A DNA stretch of 64,000 bases, from the NCBI GenBank assembly GCA_963715025.1, contig CAVQQQ010000009.1, positions 248,001 through 312,000 on the forward strand, written 5' to 3'. Under the pieces are notes generated by a model. It made no database searches. It was not told the origin of the DNA and saw only the letters and a program-made list of their open reading frames with translations. A program made the position numbers and the translations under genes. This document shows positions 17,675 through 26,649 of the stretch, piece by piece. This DNA is from DASSJT01 sp963715025. Lineage in GTDB: Bacteria; Actinomycetota; Actinomycetes; Actinomycetales; Dermatophilaceae. Numbering within the stretch: position 1 is the first letter of the stretch; every line of letters starts with the position of its first letter.

Positions 17675-18943
17675 GTGACCATGTCCGCACTGCCTGTATC
17701 GACAACCCGTCGTCGTACCGCGTCGCGACGGCACCACTCGTTCGGCTTCTGGGTCACCGCTGCAGCATTCCTGGTCAACATGGGTTTCTCGGCGGTGCCG
17801 ACCCCGCTCTATGCCCTGTACCAGCGCCGCGACCATTTCTCCACCGTGACAGTCACGCTCGTCTACGCGGTCTACGCGGTGGGCGTCATCGGCAGCCTGT
17901 TTGTGGGGGGACACGCCTCGGACTGGGTCGGGCGCAAACGGGTTCTCGTGCCCGCGCTGCTCACGAACGTCGTGGCGGCTGCGCTCTTCCTGATGGCGCC
18001 GAGCCTTCCCGGGCTCCTGCTGGCCCGGGTGGTGTCAGGCGCGTCGATTGGACTGACGACGGCGACGGCGACGGCGTACCTCGCCGAGCTGCACGTCGGC
18101 ACGGGCACCGGTGACCGGCGCGGACGCCGCGGGCAGGTCGTGGCGACGGCGGCCAACCTCGGTGGCATCGGCTTCGGACCGCTGGTCGCCGGTCTGCTCG
18201 CTCAGTACGCGCCGCAGCCGTTGCGGCTGCCGTACTACGTGTTCGGCGCACTGCTGCTCGTGTTGGCGTTCCTCGTCGCGGTGTCACCGGAGACCGCCAC
18301 CCGACCCAAGTCCGAGCCGTGGCGACCGCAGCAGATCGCGGTGCCACCGCGCGCGCGGCGCACCTTCTTCGCCGCGACGGCGGCCGGGATCGCGTCCTTT
18401 GCCGTGTACGGCGTCTTCAACTCACTGGCCCCGAGCTTTCTGGTCGGCACGCTGGATGAGACCTCCCACGCGGTGGCCGGTGCGGTCGCGTTCGCCGCGT
18501 TCGCGTCCGGCGCGCTCGCGCAGGTGGCGTTGAGCCGGGCCGGCCTGCGGGCCACGCTGCGGACCGGGCCCTCTCTACTCATTCCCGGCCTGGCCCTGCT
18601 CGTCGCCGGGATGTGGTCGCCGAGCCTGGCGGTGTTCATCATCGCAGGGGTCGTCACCGGGGCCGGTGGCGGACTGGTGTTCCGTGGAGTACTGGCCGTG
18701 GCAGGATCGACGGCCCCGGAAGACGCTCGTGCGGAGGTGCTGGCCGGCTACTTCCTCGGCGCGTACGTCGGGCTTTCGGTGCCCGTGGTCGCACTCGGTC
18801 TAGCCACGCAGCACGTGGCGCCTCGCGACGCGATGCTCGTGTTCGCCGGGCTTGTCGCAATGGCAGTCGTCGTCAGCGTTCGAGCGGTGATCGCCACACC
18901 GGCCGATCACGAGCACACACCACGAAAGGCCGACCAACGATGA
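17675..18943 (+). CDS. MFS transporter
   Basis: I chose GTG 17675 because an AGGAG sequence lies six bases before it; GTG 17645 and ATG 17681 are in-frame alternatives. The ~420-residue protein has twelve predicted hydrophobic segments. The MFS loop 2-3 motif is present as GGHASDWVGRKRVLV. The central loop (VSPETATRPKSEPWRPQQ) separates two six-helix halves. It is divergent from a LysR gene and probably controlled by it. The family exports drugs, metabolites or sugars by proton antiport, and I see nothing that fixes the substrate. Confidence 0.9.
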   Translation: MTMSALPVSTTRRRTASRRHHSFGFWVTAAAFLVNMGFSAVPTPLYALYQRRDHFSTVTVTLVYAVYAVGVIGSLFVGGHASDWVGRKRVLVPALLTNVVAAALFLMAPSLPGLLLARVVSGASIGLTTATATAYLAELHVGTGTGDRRGRRGQVVATAANLGGIGFGPLVAGLLAQYAPQPLRLPYYVFGALLLVLAFLVAVSPETATRPKSEPWRPQQIAVPPRARRTFFAATAAGIASFAVYGVFNSLAPSFLVGTLDETSHAVAGAVAFAAFASGALAQVALSRAGLRATLRTGPSLLIPGLALLVAGMWSPSLAVFIIAGVVTGAGGGLVFRGVLAVAGSTAPEDARAEVLAGYFLGAYVGLSVPVVALGLATQHVAPRDAMLVFAGLVAMAVVVSVRAVIATPADHEHTPRKADQR

Positions 18944-19281
18944 TCAAGCATCGTCCAGGCAGGCTTTGGACCGCCGCCACCACCAGCAGCGGACCTCTGG
19001 TCACCCAGGTCCAGTCCGCGGCCCAACCGCCTGCCTGGCACCAGGCCGGCGACTTGTGATCGCGGTGACGGCATACCCACCCCGATCAGGCGGCCCTGGC
19101 CGACGTCCTCGCCCTGCCGAACCCCGGCCAAAGATCGCCCTGGCGATCGTCCATCCCGGCGCCTCCAAACAGACGTTCCGGGTCACCCTCGGATAGGACT
19201 GAGCACAACGATGTCCGCCTACTCGGAGAAGGGCATTGCCCTCTCGAGGACCCCGACGAGCAGTCGTTCCTTCTGCAGCGG
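18944..19281 (+). other. Spacer with unrecognised coding-like scraps
   Basis: Between the MFS gene and the VIT-like gene lies 338 bp with no complete gene. One frame ends with KIALAIVHPGASKQTFRVTL and a stop at 19194-19196, which has protein-like character, but it has no start or family I recognise. The frame just before 19282 reads EDPDEQSFLLQRV and probably belongs to the next gene's true N-terminus. Confidence 0.4.
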
Positions 19282-19725
19282 GTGCAACCCGCGACGGCCG
19301 GCCTGATGGACGGCTCCCTCTCGACGCTTGCGCCGATCTTCACCATCGCGCTCGCCACCCATCAGCCGCATTACGCGTTCTTCGCCGGACTGGCCTCTGC
19401 CATCGGCGCCGGTGTCAGCATGGCCTTCTCAGAAGGCCTGTCGGATACGGGCGACCTGACCGGTCGGGGCAGCCCGTTCCGGCGCGGCTCGATCATCGGC
19501 GCGGGCACCTTCCTCGGAGGCGTCCTCCACACCCTGCCCTTCCTCATCCCCAACCTGCGCCTCGCCCTGGCCGTGGCGATCGCCATGGTCGGCCTTGAAC
19601 TGCTGTGCCTGTCCTGGGTCCGCTGGCGCTACTTCAGGACGGGGTTCGTGCGCTCGTTCGTCTCCATCACTCTCGGCGGCCTCATCATCGTCGGCATCAG
19701 CGCCGCGATCGGGTCGGCCGGCTGA
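19282..19725 (+). CDS. VIT/CCC1-family membrane protein (short, N-terminus uncertain)
   Basis: From GTG 19282 the product has 147 residues and about four membrane helices. The family core GLMDGSLSTLAPIF (residues 7-20) and GAGVSMAFSEGLSDTG match the VIT1/CCC1 (DUF125) group of metal-ion transport proteins. Homologues usually have a preceding segment ending LQRVQPGL. The same frame upstream reads EDPDEQSFLLQRV, so translation probably begins earlier, yet no start codon occurs in that frame and ATG 19211 is in another frame, which suggests a one-base indel. Family members move ferrous iron or manganese; this one may do so or be inactive. Confidence 0.65.
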   Translation: MQPATAGLMDGSLSTLAPIFTIALATHQPHYAFFAGLASAIGAGVSMAFSEGLSDTGDLTGRGSPFRRGSIIGAGTFLGGVLHTLPFLIPNLRLALAVAIAMVGLELLCLSWVRWRYFRTGFVRSFVSITLGGLIIVGISAAIGSAG

Positions 19726-19841
19726 TGCCAACACCGGAACCAACCCGCATGCGCACGTCAGCAGCACACGCCAAGACACATCAATCAGCGGTATGCCGCA
19801 TGGACACGGCTGCCACAGCCACCATCAGAAGGAGAAACCCA

Positions 19842-20735
19842 ATGGCACAGCTCGCATTCCTCGGCCTCGGACAGATGGGGGCGCCCATGGCGGCCCGGCT
19901 GCTCCACGCGGGCCACAACCTGACCGTCTGGAACCGCACCATGGCCAAGACCGAGCCGCTGGTCAAGCTCGGGGCGACAGCGGCAGCCTCACCCGCCGAC
20001 GCCGTGACTGGAGCCGACGCGGTGGTCACGATGCTGGCCGATCCGCCGGCGCTGGAGCACGTCCTCTTCGCCGCCGACGGCGTGGTCGGCGCCCTCAGCC
20101 CGGGGCAGTGGCTCATCGACATGTCCACGGTCGGGCCGGACACGATCGGCTCGGTCCGAGGCCGACTGCCCGAGCACGTCACCCTGGTCGACGCCCCGGT
20201 GAGGGGCAGCGTCCCCGAGGCGACCTCGGGCCGGCTCGCCATCTTCGTCGGCGCTACGGCCGCAGACTTTGAGCAGGTCGAGCCGCTGCTCGCCGCGCTG
20301 GGCACCCCGCACCACGTGGGCGGACCGGGGGCCGGCGCGGCCACGAAGCTGGTGGCAAACCTGGTTCTCGGCGTGGCCATCACGGCGCTCGGCGAGGCCC
20401 TGGCCCTGGGTGACACGCTCGGCCTCGACCGCGCCACCGTGCTGGACGTGCTGTCCGAGACACCGATCGGAGCCACCGTCGCGGCCAAGCGCCCGAACAT
20501 CGAGTCCGACAGCTACCCGCCCAGCTTCAAGCTCCGCCACGCGCTGAAGGACCTGCGCCTGGCCGGCGACACCGTCGAGGGCACCAAGCTCGAGCTCACC
20601 GCGGCAGCCCGTGGCTGGCTCGCGCAGGCCGCCGCCGAGGGCCGCGCAGAGCTCGACGTCTCCGCCGTTGTCGCCACGATCCGGGACGCCGTGCCCGGTC
20701 CGGACCGCGCGCATGCGAAGACCACCGCAGCATGA
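19842..20735 (+). CDS. 3-hydroxyisobutyrate-dehydrogenase-family NAD(P)-dependent oxidoreductase
   Basis: ATG 19842 is preceded by AGAAGGAGAAA, so I choose it over the longer open frame upstream. The 297-residue product starts with the Rossmann motif FLGLGQMGAPMA and continues with VWNRT (cofactor choice strand), the substrate motif DAPVRGSVPEATSG (residues ~117-130) and the catalytic-lysine region GAATKLVANLVLG. This is the beta-hydroxyacid dehydrogenase/GLYR family, which oxidises 3-hydroxy acids or reduces semialdehydes. The next gene begins in an ATGA overlap. Substrate is not determined; a two-domain size and all key motifs suggest a working enzyme. Confidence 0.9.
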   Translation: MAQLAFLGLGQMGAPMAARLLHAGHNLTVWNRTMAKTEPLVKLGATAAASPADAVTGADAVVTMLADPPALEHVLFAADGVVGALSPGQWLIDMSTVGPDTIGSVRGRLPEHVTLVDAPVRGSVPEATSGRLAIFVGATAADFEQVEPLLAALGTPHHVGGPGAGAATKLVANLVLGVAITALGEALALGDTLGLDRATVLDVLSETPIGATVAAKRPNIESDSYPPSFKLRHALKDLRLAGDTVEGTKLELTAAARGWLAQAAAEGRAELDVSAVVATIRDAVPGPDRAHAKTTAA

Positions 20736-21469
20736 GCCGCGATGTGGCGACGATGACCCCGCCGTCCCGGCATGGCGGCCACGATGGGCGGATGGACTCT
20801 GCCCGGGCTCACGGGCCGCTGCGCCCTCTGCTGGTCGGCCTGACCGTGGTCACCGGGCTGGTGGACGCGTTCAGCTACCTGAGCCTGGGGCACGTCTTCG
20901 TGGCGAACATGACCGGCAACGTGGTGTTCCTCGGCTTCGGGCTCGCCGGGGTCGGTGGCATCGCGATCGTCGCGAGCCTGGTGGCGATCCTCGCCTTCGC
21001 GTTCGGCGCGTTGCTCGGCGGCCGGTGGGCGGTGCGCCGGGAGGTGCACCGCGGGCACCTGCTGGCCGTGGCCGCGGCGACCCAAGCCGCGCTGGTCATT
21101 GCCGCGGCCATCGTCGCCGGGACCGCCGGAGTCGGGACCTCGGCGGCGCGGCTGTGCCTGGTTGGTCTGCTCGCGGTGGCGATGGGCGGCCAGAACGCGG
21201 TCGCGCGCCGATTGGCCGTGCCGGACCTGACCACCACCGTGCTGACCCTGACCGTCACCGGTCTGGTGGCCGACGCGACCTCGTGGTCGGTGCGCGGCCG
21301 GCGCCTGGTCCCGGTCGTGGCGATGCTCGCCGGGGCGCTCGCCGGCGGGCTCCTGCTGGACCGGGGGAACACCGCGGCGCCCCTGTGGCTGGCCGCAGCC
21401 CTGCTGGCCGCCTGTTCGGTGATCGCGCATGCCGCGGCCCGGCGACCGGAGTCCCAGGGCTGGCGGTAG
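20732..21469 (+). CDS. DUF1275 (YoaK-like) membrane protein
   Basis: The 245-residue product overlaps the dehydrogenase stop (ATGA). After a hydrophilic start of about 30 residues it has six or seven membrane helices. The DUF1275 signature is present: GLVDAFSYLSLGHVFVANMT with NVVFLG, then GGQNAVARRLAVPDLTTTVL with TVTGLVAD. The family is widespread in actinobacteria and its function is unknown. Coupling to a hydroxyacid dehydrogenase suggests co-expression but not a mechanism. It ends 16 bp before the convergent LysR gene. Confidence 0.9.
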   Translation: MSRDVATMTPPSRHGGHDGRMDSARAHGPLRPLLVGLTVVTGLVDAFSYLSLGHVFVANMTGNVVFLGFGLAGVGGIAIVASLVAILAFAFGALLGGRWAVRREVHRGHLLAVAAATQAALVIAAAIVAGTAGVGTSAARLCLVGLLAVAMGGQNAVARRLAVPDLTTTVLTLTVTGLVADATSWSVRGRRLVPVVAMLAGALAGGLLLDRGNTAAPLWLAAALLAACSVIAHAAARRPESQGWR

Positions 21470-21485
21470 TGGCCGGTGCGGGAGG

Positions 21486-22367
21486 TCAGGCGTCGAATCG
21501 CTGGCGGATCGGTGCGAGGAAGGTCGCCACGGCCGTGGTGGTGGCACCGGCGGGGACCGCGATCGTCACGTCCCAGCTCGGCGCGTCCGCCGGAAGCGGG
21601 AGGCTGGCGAGCCTGCCGGCCTTCTTGCGGGCGATGTGCCCGGGCACGACGGCGATGCCGAGCCCGTGCTCGACCAGGTCCAACAGGGTGTGGACGTCGT
21701 TGACCTCCGAGGCGATCCGCCGCGCTACGCCGGCGGCGGCGAACGCCCGGTCGGTGACCTGCCGGGAGCCCCAGTCCGTGTTGAACTCGACGAAGGGTTT
21801 GTCGCACAAGGACTTCCAGTCGGTGCGCTTCCTGCGGGTGAGCTCATGCTCGGGCCGGCAGGTCAGCACCATGGGCTCGCTGGCCAGACCCAGGAACCGC
21901 ACGTCCTCCGGCGCGCCCGCCGACCCGGCGACGAAGGCCACATCGAGCCGACCGGTGTGGACCTCCTCGACCAGGCGGGCCGACCCCGCCTGCTGGACCA
22001 GGAGCTCCACCCCGGGGTGCTGGGCGTGGAAGCGGGCCAGCTCTGCGGGCACGTCGACCGCGCCGAGGCACTGCTCGGTGCCCACGCGGAGCCGGCCGCG
22101 CCGCAGGCCCTGGACCGCGGCGACCGCGTCGCGGGCGGCCATCACGCTGGCCAGGGTGCGGCGGGACTCCTCCAGCAGCGCCTGCCCCGCGTCGGTCAGC
22201 TCCACCCGGCGGGTGTTGCGGTCGAACAGCTCGGCGTCCAGCTCCTTCTCCAGCGCCCGGATCGAGGCGGACAGCCCGGACTGGGAGATGAACAGCCGCT
22301 CCGATGCCCTCGTGAAGTGCTTCTCCTCGGCCACGGTGACGAAGTGCTCAAGCTGGCGCAGGTCCAT
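21486..22367 (-). CDS. LysR-family transcriptional regulator
   Basis: The 293-residue regulator begins at ATG 22367 with MDLRQLEHFVTVAEEKHFTR and a winged HTH including ISQSGLSASIRALEKELDAE. The substrate-binding domain follows (CLGAVDVPAEL, VHTGRLDVAFVAG, VEHGLGIAVVPGHIA). It is divergent from the small ORF and aldo/keto reductase starting at 22484 and 22720; the intergenic region carries the operator-like repeat also found at 16.2 kb. It is a clear paralogue of the regulator at 16.7-17.5 kb (shared EEQSFTRA/EEKHFTRA helix). A long open frame on the opposite strand over this gene is a shadow. Confidence 0.93.
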   Translation of the reverse strand: MDLRQLEHFVTVAEEKHFTRASERLFISQSGLSASIRALEKELDAELFDRNTRRVELTDAGQALLEESRRTLASVMAARDAVAAVQGLRRGRLRVGTEQCLGAVDVPAELARFHAQHPGVELLVQQAGSARLVEEVHTGRLDVAFVAGSAGAPEDVRFLGLASEPMVLTCRPEHELTRRKRTDWKSLCDKPFVEFNTDWGSRQVTDRAFAAAGVARRIASEVNDVHTLLDLVEHGLGIAVVPGHIARKKAGRLASLPLPADAPSWDVTIAVPAGATTTAVATFLAPIRQRFDA

Positions 22368-22396
22368 GACCCAGAAGCGTATGTGGACACTGCCAT

Positions 22397-22427
22397 CAGT
22401 TTCTACTGTTGGACATCTGAATCTGAC
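22397..22427 (+). promoter_or_regulatory. LysR-type operator/promoter candidate upstream of aldo/keto reductase operon
   Basis: The 31-bp stretch contains CTGTTGGACATCTGAATCTG with the direct repeat ATCTGA-ATCTGA and lies in the LysR/aldo-keto-reductase divergent spacer. It recurs inverted at 16182-16212 with four T/C differences. TTGGAC could serve as a -35 element, but no -10 is convincing. Confidence 0.6.
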
Positions 22428-22483
22428 GCGGCGATCGTTGACGTCACCAGCACCACCCACACCCAGAACGGAAATCACTCCCC

Positions 22484-22693
22484 ATGCGCGTCCCCCAGCC
22501 CCTGACCGACGAGGAGGCCAGCCGCCTCGCCGTCACCGCGACCGTCACCGACCTCGAGTACTGGGCCCACAGGGTGGCCGTCAACGGCCACGTCGCCCTG
22601 CTTGACCTGCTGCGCGTTCTCGATGCACTCCGCGCGAGCAGCGTCCCGCAGAGCGCGGGCCAGCCCGCCTCGCTGACCATCCTCGCCAGCTGA
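22484..22693 (+). CDS. Small hypothetical protein upstream of aldo/keto reductase
   Basis: The ATG at 22484 opens a 69-residue frame ending 26 bp before the aldo/keto reductase start. It reads MRVPQPLTDEEASRLAVTAT and is probably a mostly helical cytosolic protein; no motif is recognised. Its position directly behind the LysR operator candidate and in front of the reductase makes it a plausible first gene of the operon or a leader peptide. The ribosome-binding site is weak. I am only moderately sure that it is translated. Confidence 0.45.
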   Translation: MRVPQPLTDEEASRLAVTATVTDLEYWAHRVAVNGHVALLDLLRVLDALRASSVPQSAGQPASLTILAS

Positions 22694-22719
22694 ACAGCCC
22701 ACCCAAGGAGCCACCACCC

Positions 22720-23580
22720 ATGAACCTGCGCCAGATCGGCGACACCAAGGTCAGCGCCATCGGACTCGGCGGCATGCCGATGTCGATCGAGGGCCGCCCC
22801 GAGGAGTCCCGCTCCATCGCCACCATCCACGCCGCCCTCGACGCTGGCATCACCCTGATCGACACCGCCGACGCCTACCACGTCGGCAGGGACGAGGTCG
22901 GCCACAACGAGTCCCTCATCGCCGCGGCCCTCGCCTCGTACGGTGGTGATACCTCCGACGTGGTGGTCGCGACCAAGGGCGGCCACCTGCGCCCCGGCGA
23001 CGGCAGCTGGACCCTCGACGGCTCACCCGAGCACCTGCGGGCGGCCTGCGAGGCGTCCCTGCACCGCCTCGGCGTGGACGCCATCGGGCTCTACCAGTTC
23101 CACCGGCCCGACCCGGCCGTCCCCTACGAGGACTCCATCGGCGCGATCCGCGACCTGCTCGACGAGGGCAAGATCCGCATGGCCGGCATCTCCAACGCCA
23201 ACCCGGGACAGATCCGCCTCGCGCAGGAGATCCTCGGCGGGCGGCTCGTCTCCGTGCAGAACCAGTTCTCCCCCGCCTTCCGCTCCAGCGAGCCCGAGCT
23301 CGAACTGTGCGACGAGCTCGGCATCGCGTTCCTGCCCTGGAGCCCCCTTGGCGGCATCAGGAACGCCGCCGGCCTGGGCACGGCATACCAGCCGTTCGCC
23401 CAGGTCGCCGAGGAGGTCGACGCCACCCCGCAGCAGGTCACCCTCGCCTGGATGCTGGCCACGTCGCCCGTCGTCATCCCGATCCCCGGATCCAGCCGCC
23501 CCGAGACCATCCGGGCCTCAGCCGCAGCCGCCGACCTGCAACTCACCCCCCACCAGATCAGCCAGCTCGACCGGTCCTGA
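22720..23580 (+). CDS. Aldo/keto reductase
   Basis: The 286-residue product follows AAGGAGCC and starts MNLRQIGDTKVSAIGLGGMP. The catalytic tetrad positions of the AKR barrel are visible: Asp in LIDTADAYHV with its Tyr, Lys in VATKGGHLRPG, and His in YQFHRPDP. The NADPH-binding end reads VVIPIPGSSRPETIRAS. The size is normal for a bacterial AKR. It lies behind a LysR regulator and a small ORF and is probably LysR-controlled. A close paralogue is at 60490-61353, with long identical blocks such as IGLGGMPMSIEGRP and VSVQNQFSPAF. Confidence 0.93.
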   Translation: MNLRQIGDTKVSAIGLGGMPMSIEGRPEESRSIATIHAALDAGITLIDTADAYHVGRDEVGHNESLIAAALASYGGDTSDVVVATKGGHLRPGDGSWTLDGSPEHLRAACEASLHRLGVDAIGLYQFHRPDPAVPYEDSIGAIRDLLDEGKIRMAGISNANPGQIRLAQEILGGRLVSVQNQFSPAFRSSEPELELCDELGIAFLPWSPLGGIRNAAGLGTAYQPFAQVAEEVDATPQQVTLAWMLATSPVVIPIPGSSRPETIRASAAAADLQLTPHQISQLDRS

Positions 23581-23599
23581 CACGCTCGCCTCCGCCGAA

Positions 23600-23636
23600 G
23601 CGGATCCCCGGTGGTCACGCTCGACCGGGGATCCGC
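23600..23636. terminator. Bidirectional hairpin terminator
   Basis: A 13-bp stem (GCGGATCCCCGGT with ACCGGGGATCCGC) closes an 11-base loop just behind the aldo/keto reductase and before the 3' end of the convergent pseudogene. Confidence 0.8.
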
Positions 23637-23641
23637 GGGTG

Positions 23642-24330
23642 TCACCGAACGGCTTTGGCGGCCTTGAGGATGAGGGCCGTGGTGGCCGCGGGCTGGGACA
23701 TCATCGGCACGTGCGAGGCCGCGACATCATCGGTTGTGGCAGCCTTCCGGCCAGCCACATGCGGATGTCGGCCAGGTGGAACATTGGCGCAACGTGCAGC
23801 AAGGTCCCGGCCGGCGTGACCATCGGCTCGGTCGCCTGGCCGGCGTAGGCCGAGGCGAGCATGTTGTGGTGAGTCAGCATCACGCCCTTGGGGAAGGCCG
23901 TGGTACCGCCGGTGTAGAACACCCCGAACAGGTCCCTGGCCATCCCGCCGCGCGTCCGGCGCCGGGGAATGACGTCCGGCGCCGGGGAATGACCAGCGAC
24001 CAGCTCTACGTGGTGAACGGCGTCGACAGGCTGGTCCCCAGCGCCGCAGAAGACCACCCTCTCCAGGTCGGCGCACCGGTCGCGCAGGTCGCCGACCGTC
24101 GGTCCGAAGGCGTCATCGACCAGCAGGACCTTGGCCCCGGAGTCGTCGATGGCGAACGCCAGCTCCTCCACGGTCCACCGGGTGTTGAAGGGAACCACCG
24201 CGGCACCAGCCCACGGGACCCCGAACAACGCCTCGTAGTAGTACGAGTTAAGCGCCAGGATCCCGACCCGGTCGTCGGCCCGTACGCCGAGTGCCATGAG
24301 CGCGGCGGCAAGACGCCCCACCCGGTCGTA
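23642..24330 (-). pseudogene. Chimera: acyl-CoA ligase N-terminus joined to an alpha/beta-hydrolase C-terminus
   Basis: On the minus strand, 24330-23730 encodes an AMP-binding ligase beginning at GRLAAALMALGVRADDRVGI. It reaches the ATP-binding motif GVFYTGGTTAFPKGVML and stops being recognisable after HVAPMFHLADIRMWL, about 200 of ~500 residues. The last ~30 codons, in another frame, read ASHVPMMSQPAATTALI to the stop at 23642, the end of an alpha/beta hydrolase with its catalytic histidine (SHVPM). A deletion has evidently fused two unrelated genes. The 5' end (around 24300-24400) is also broken over several frames. A 20-bp tandem duplication lies inside. Confidence 0.75.
23953..23992. repeat. 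20-bp perfect tandem duplication
   Basis: The unit CGTCCGGCGCCGGGGAATGA occurs twice without spacer inside the ligase remnant. Its length is not a multiple of three, so it shifts the reading frame. Confidence 0.9.
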
Positions 24331-24628
24331 GCTGTTCCGTAGGTTCGCTCGCGGGAGCCGAACACGCTCGCGAGCCGACCGGGTACTGCTGGCGTGCCCG
24401 GTGCAGTGCGAGCGTCATCTGATGGCCAGACGCTAACGACGTTCCGGTCCCATGGACATGGGTCGGGGCGTCGATGGGCGTCGACCAGTCCAAAGGGGTC
24501 GCGGGCCGGTTTCCGGCGACCCCACGAAGAGTTCACTTCATGGTCGCTTCAAGGCCTTTTGTGTCGGGCTCTGGCCTTTCTAGCGTCGAGATGTCTGCGA
24601 CCTGCGGACATCCAGAGGAGGAGAATTG

Positions 24629-26014
24629 ATGTCAGTCTTCACCAAGCGCCGCGCTACCGCGGCCGCGGCAGTCAGTGCCGCCGTCGTCTGCATCGGCGGG
24701 TCCGCCTGGGCCAGCCCCGGCGCGAGCACCGGCCCGAGCAGCAGCGACGCCCCCTACCTGGTCCGGCATGTGCCCGGCGTGCAGCTCACCAGCCTGCTCA
24801 CTGCAGGTGACCGGATCGGCGGCTACCAGATGGCCGGCACGCCGGACGGCCTTGGCGCCTTCGACAACGGCGACGGGACGTTCACCGTGCTGATGAACCA
24901 CGAGTTCGGCCGGACCGTGAGTGTCGCCCGCTCGCACGGCAATACGGGCGGGGCGTTCGTGTCCCGCTGGGTCATCGACAAGCTGACCCTGCGGGTGATC
25001 TCGGGCCGCGACCAGATCACCCATCTCATCACCTCGGGGTCGCCCAACATCGACCGGCTCTGCTCAGCCGATCTTCCCGCCCTGACGGCGTTCTACAACC
25101 CCGCCACCGGGCTCGGCTACCACGGCCGGATCTTCATGAACGGCGAGGAGAGCGCCCCCAGCGGGCGCGCCTTCGGCAACGTCGTCGAGACCGGCGACAG
25201 CTACGAGCTTACGGCCCTCGGAACTGCGGGCTGGGAGAACGTTGTCGCCAACCCCGCCACCGGTGACCGCACGGTCGTCGTCGGCCAGAGCGACGGAGGC
25301 ACGCAGTACGTCTACGTCTACGCGGGCGACAAGCAGGCCAATGGCACGCCCGTCGAGAAGGCTGGTCTCACCAACGGGACCCGCAAGGCCATCGCCGTGA
25401 CGGGCTTCCCGACCGAGAGCGGCGCCGCCGACTTCCCCTCGGGTCCGCAGCCGTTCACCCTGTCAGACTCGGGCACCGCGTTCGACCGCCCAGAGGACGG
25501 TGCGTGGGACCCGTCCAACCCCAACGACTACTACTTCGTCACGACCGCCAGCATGTCGAAGCACAGCCGGCTCTGGCGCGCCAGTTTCGTCGACGCCAGC
25601 CACCCCGAGCTCGGTGGCACGATCACCAAAGTGCTCGAGGGTCCGGCGGACGACACGCCCAGCTCGGTGGGCCCGAAGATGATGGACAACCTGACCATCA
25701 ACGACCGCGGCCAGGTGCTCATCCAGGAGGACCCGGGCGGCAACGCCTACCTCGCGGGCATCTACCAGTTCGACACCGCCACCGGGGCCGTTCGGCGCAT
25801 CGCCGACCACGACCCACAGCGGTTCACGACGGGCGGATCGTACTTCGACACCATCGACGAGGAGTCCTCGGGCATCATCTACGCTCCCTTCCTCGGCGAG
25901 GGCAAGTACCTGCTCGACGACCAGAACCACACGCGGGTGTCCGACCCCGCAGTGTTCGAGAAGGGCCAGCTCCTGCTGCTCCAAGTGCCGCCGGGCCAGC
26001 CGGTGGCACCGTAG
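24629..26014 (+). CDS. Secreted PhoX/DUF839-like protein
   Basis: The ATG at 24629 follows GAGGAGGAG; the TTG just before is less likely. The first ~31 residues are a signal peptide (basic KRR, then a hydrophobic Ala/Val run, cleavage after AWA). The ~430-residue mature part has the look of the PhoX/DUF839 beta-propeller group: GGYQMAGTPDGLGAFDNGDG, LMNHEFGR, MNGEESAPSGRAFG and RPEDGAWDPSNPNDYYFVTT. PhoX enzymes are secreted phosphatases needing calcium and iron; many DUF839 relatives are uncharacterised, so activity is not asserted. It is intact and has its own ribosome-binding site in an otherwise decayed area. Confidence 0.8.
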   Translation: MSVFTKRRATAAAAVSAAVVCIGGSAWASPGASTGPSSSDAPYLVRHVPGVQLTSLLTAGDRIGGYQMAGTPDGLGAFDNGDGTFTVLMNHEFGRTVSVARSHGNTGGAFVSRWVIDKLTLRVISGRDQITHLITSGSPNIDRLCSADLPALTAFYNPATGLGYHGRIFMNGEESAPSGRAFGNVVETGDSYELTALGTAGWENVVANPATGDRTVVVGQSDGGTQYVYVYAGDKQANGTPVEKAGLTNGTRKAIAVTGFPTESGAADFPSGPQPFTLSDSGTAFDRPEDGAWDPSNPNDYYFVTTASMSKHSRLWRASFVDASHPELGGTITKVLEGPADDTPSSVGPKMMDNLTINDRGQVLIQEDPGGNAYLAGIYQFDTATGAVRRIADHDPQRFTTGGSYFDTIDEESSGIIYAPFLGEGKYLLDDQNHTRVSDPAVFEKGQLLLLQVPPGQPVAP

Positions 26015-26649
26015 AACGCGAGGGTGACTCCTGGTCGGGGTGGCGAGAGGCGAACCCCTCCGCCACCCCCGACCTCGCCTCGCGACAGCGGGGATCAGCA
26101 CCCGGCTGTCCGTGAGGTCCCGGCAGCGGAACAGCCAGTCGCACACCGCGAGTTATGCCGCGAGATTCACCGTCGTTGACAGCCGCTCAATGCGCGAGCG
26201 CTCATGGGTGCGCCATCCAACACGCGAATCCCTTGGCCCGGGGTAACACCCGTGGAATCGCGACGGACAGGGTTCCTTCGATTGCGAACCCCCACCGCCT
26301 CACATGACCGCAGGTGGACGCGCCGCGCCGGTCCGGCTGTCACGGCCGCGACCTGTGGAACTTCTCCGCGTATTCGCCGCGGAGCCAGGAGCCGTCCGCG
26401 TTTGTGCAGGTCACAGGCCTGCCCGTGTCGGCCGAGATCCTGCGGCGTCACATACCCCGACCAGGTATGGCGGAGCGCTCCCGATCTGCGTTCTCGCAGG
26501 TCATTCCTGTAGGACCGGGGCCGGTCAAGAGCGTTCGTGGGTTCTTCTTGGCCGGCCCGGACCGTTGCTGGGCAGGCTCGGTGGGCGTTGGGGTCAAGGC
26601 TCGAGCGGAGCTCGACCGCGCAGCAATGCCACGAAGTTAAGCAATCGGC
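26015..26649. other. Gene-poor spacer
   Basis: About 635 bp between the PhoX-like gene and the IS4 remnant with no gene I can support. It includes, at 26359-26383, a copy of the AACTTCTCCGCGTATTCGCC repeat that elsewhere lies beside the tRNA-Tyr copies. Confidence 0.5.
26359..26383. repeat. Isolated copy of the arm-like dispersed repeat
   Basis: The 25 bp beginning AACTTCTCCGCGTATTCGCC match the repeat found beside the tRNA-Tyr 3'-end copies, here without the tRNA part. Confidence 0.5.

Noticed and set aside
20611..22605. A 664-codon plus-strand frame across the DUF1275 and LysR genes
   Set aside because: It covers real genes on both strands, is Arg/Pro/Ala-rich and has no domain. Its end only looks interesting because it translates the operator repeat.
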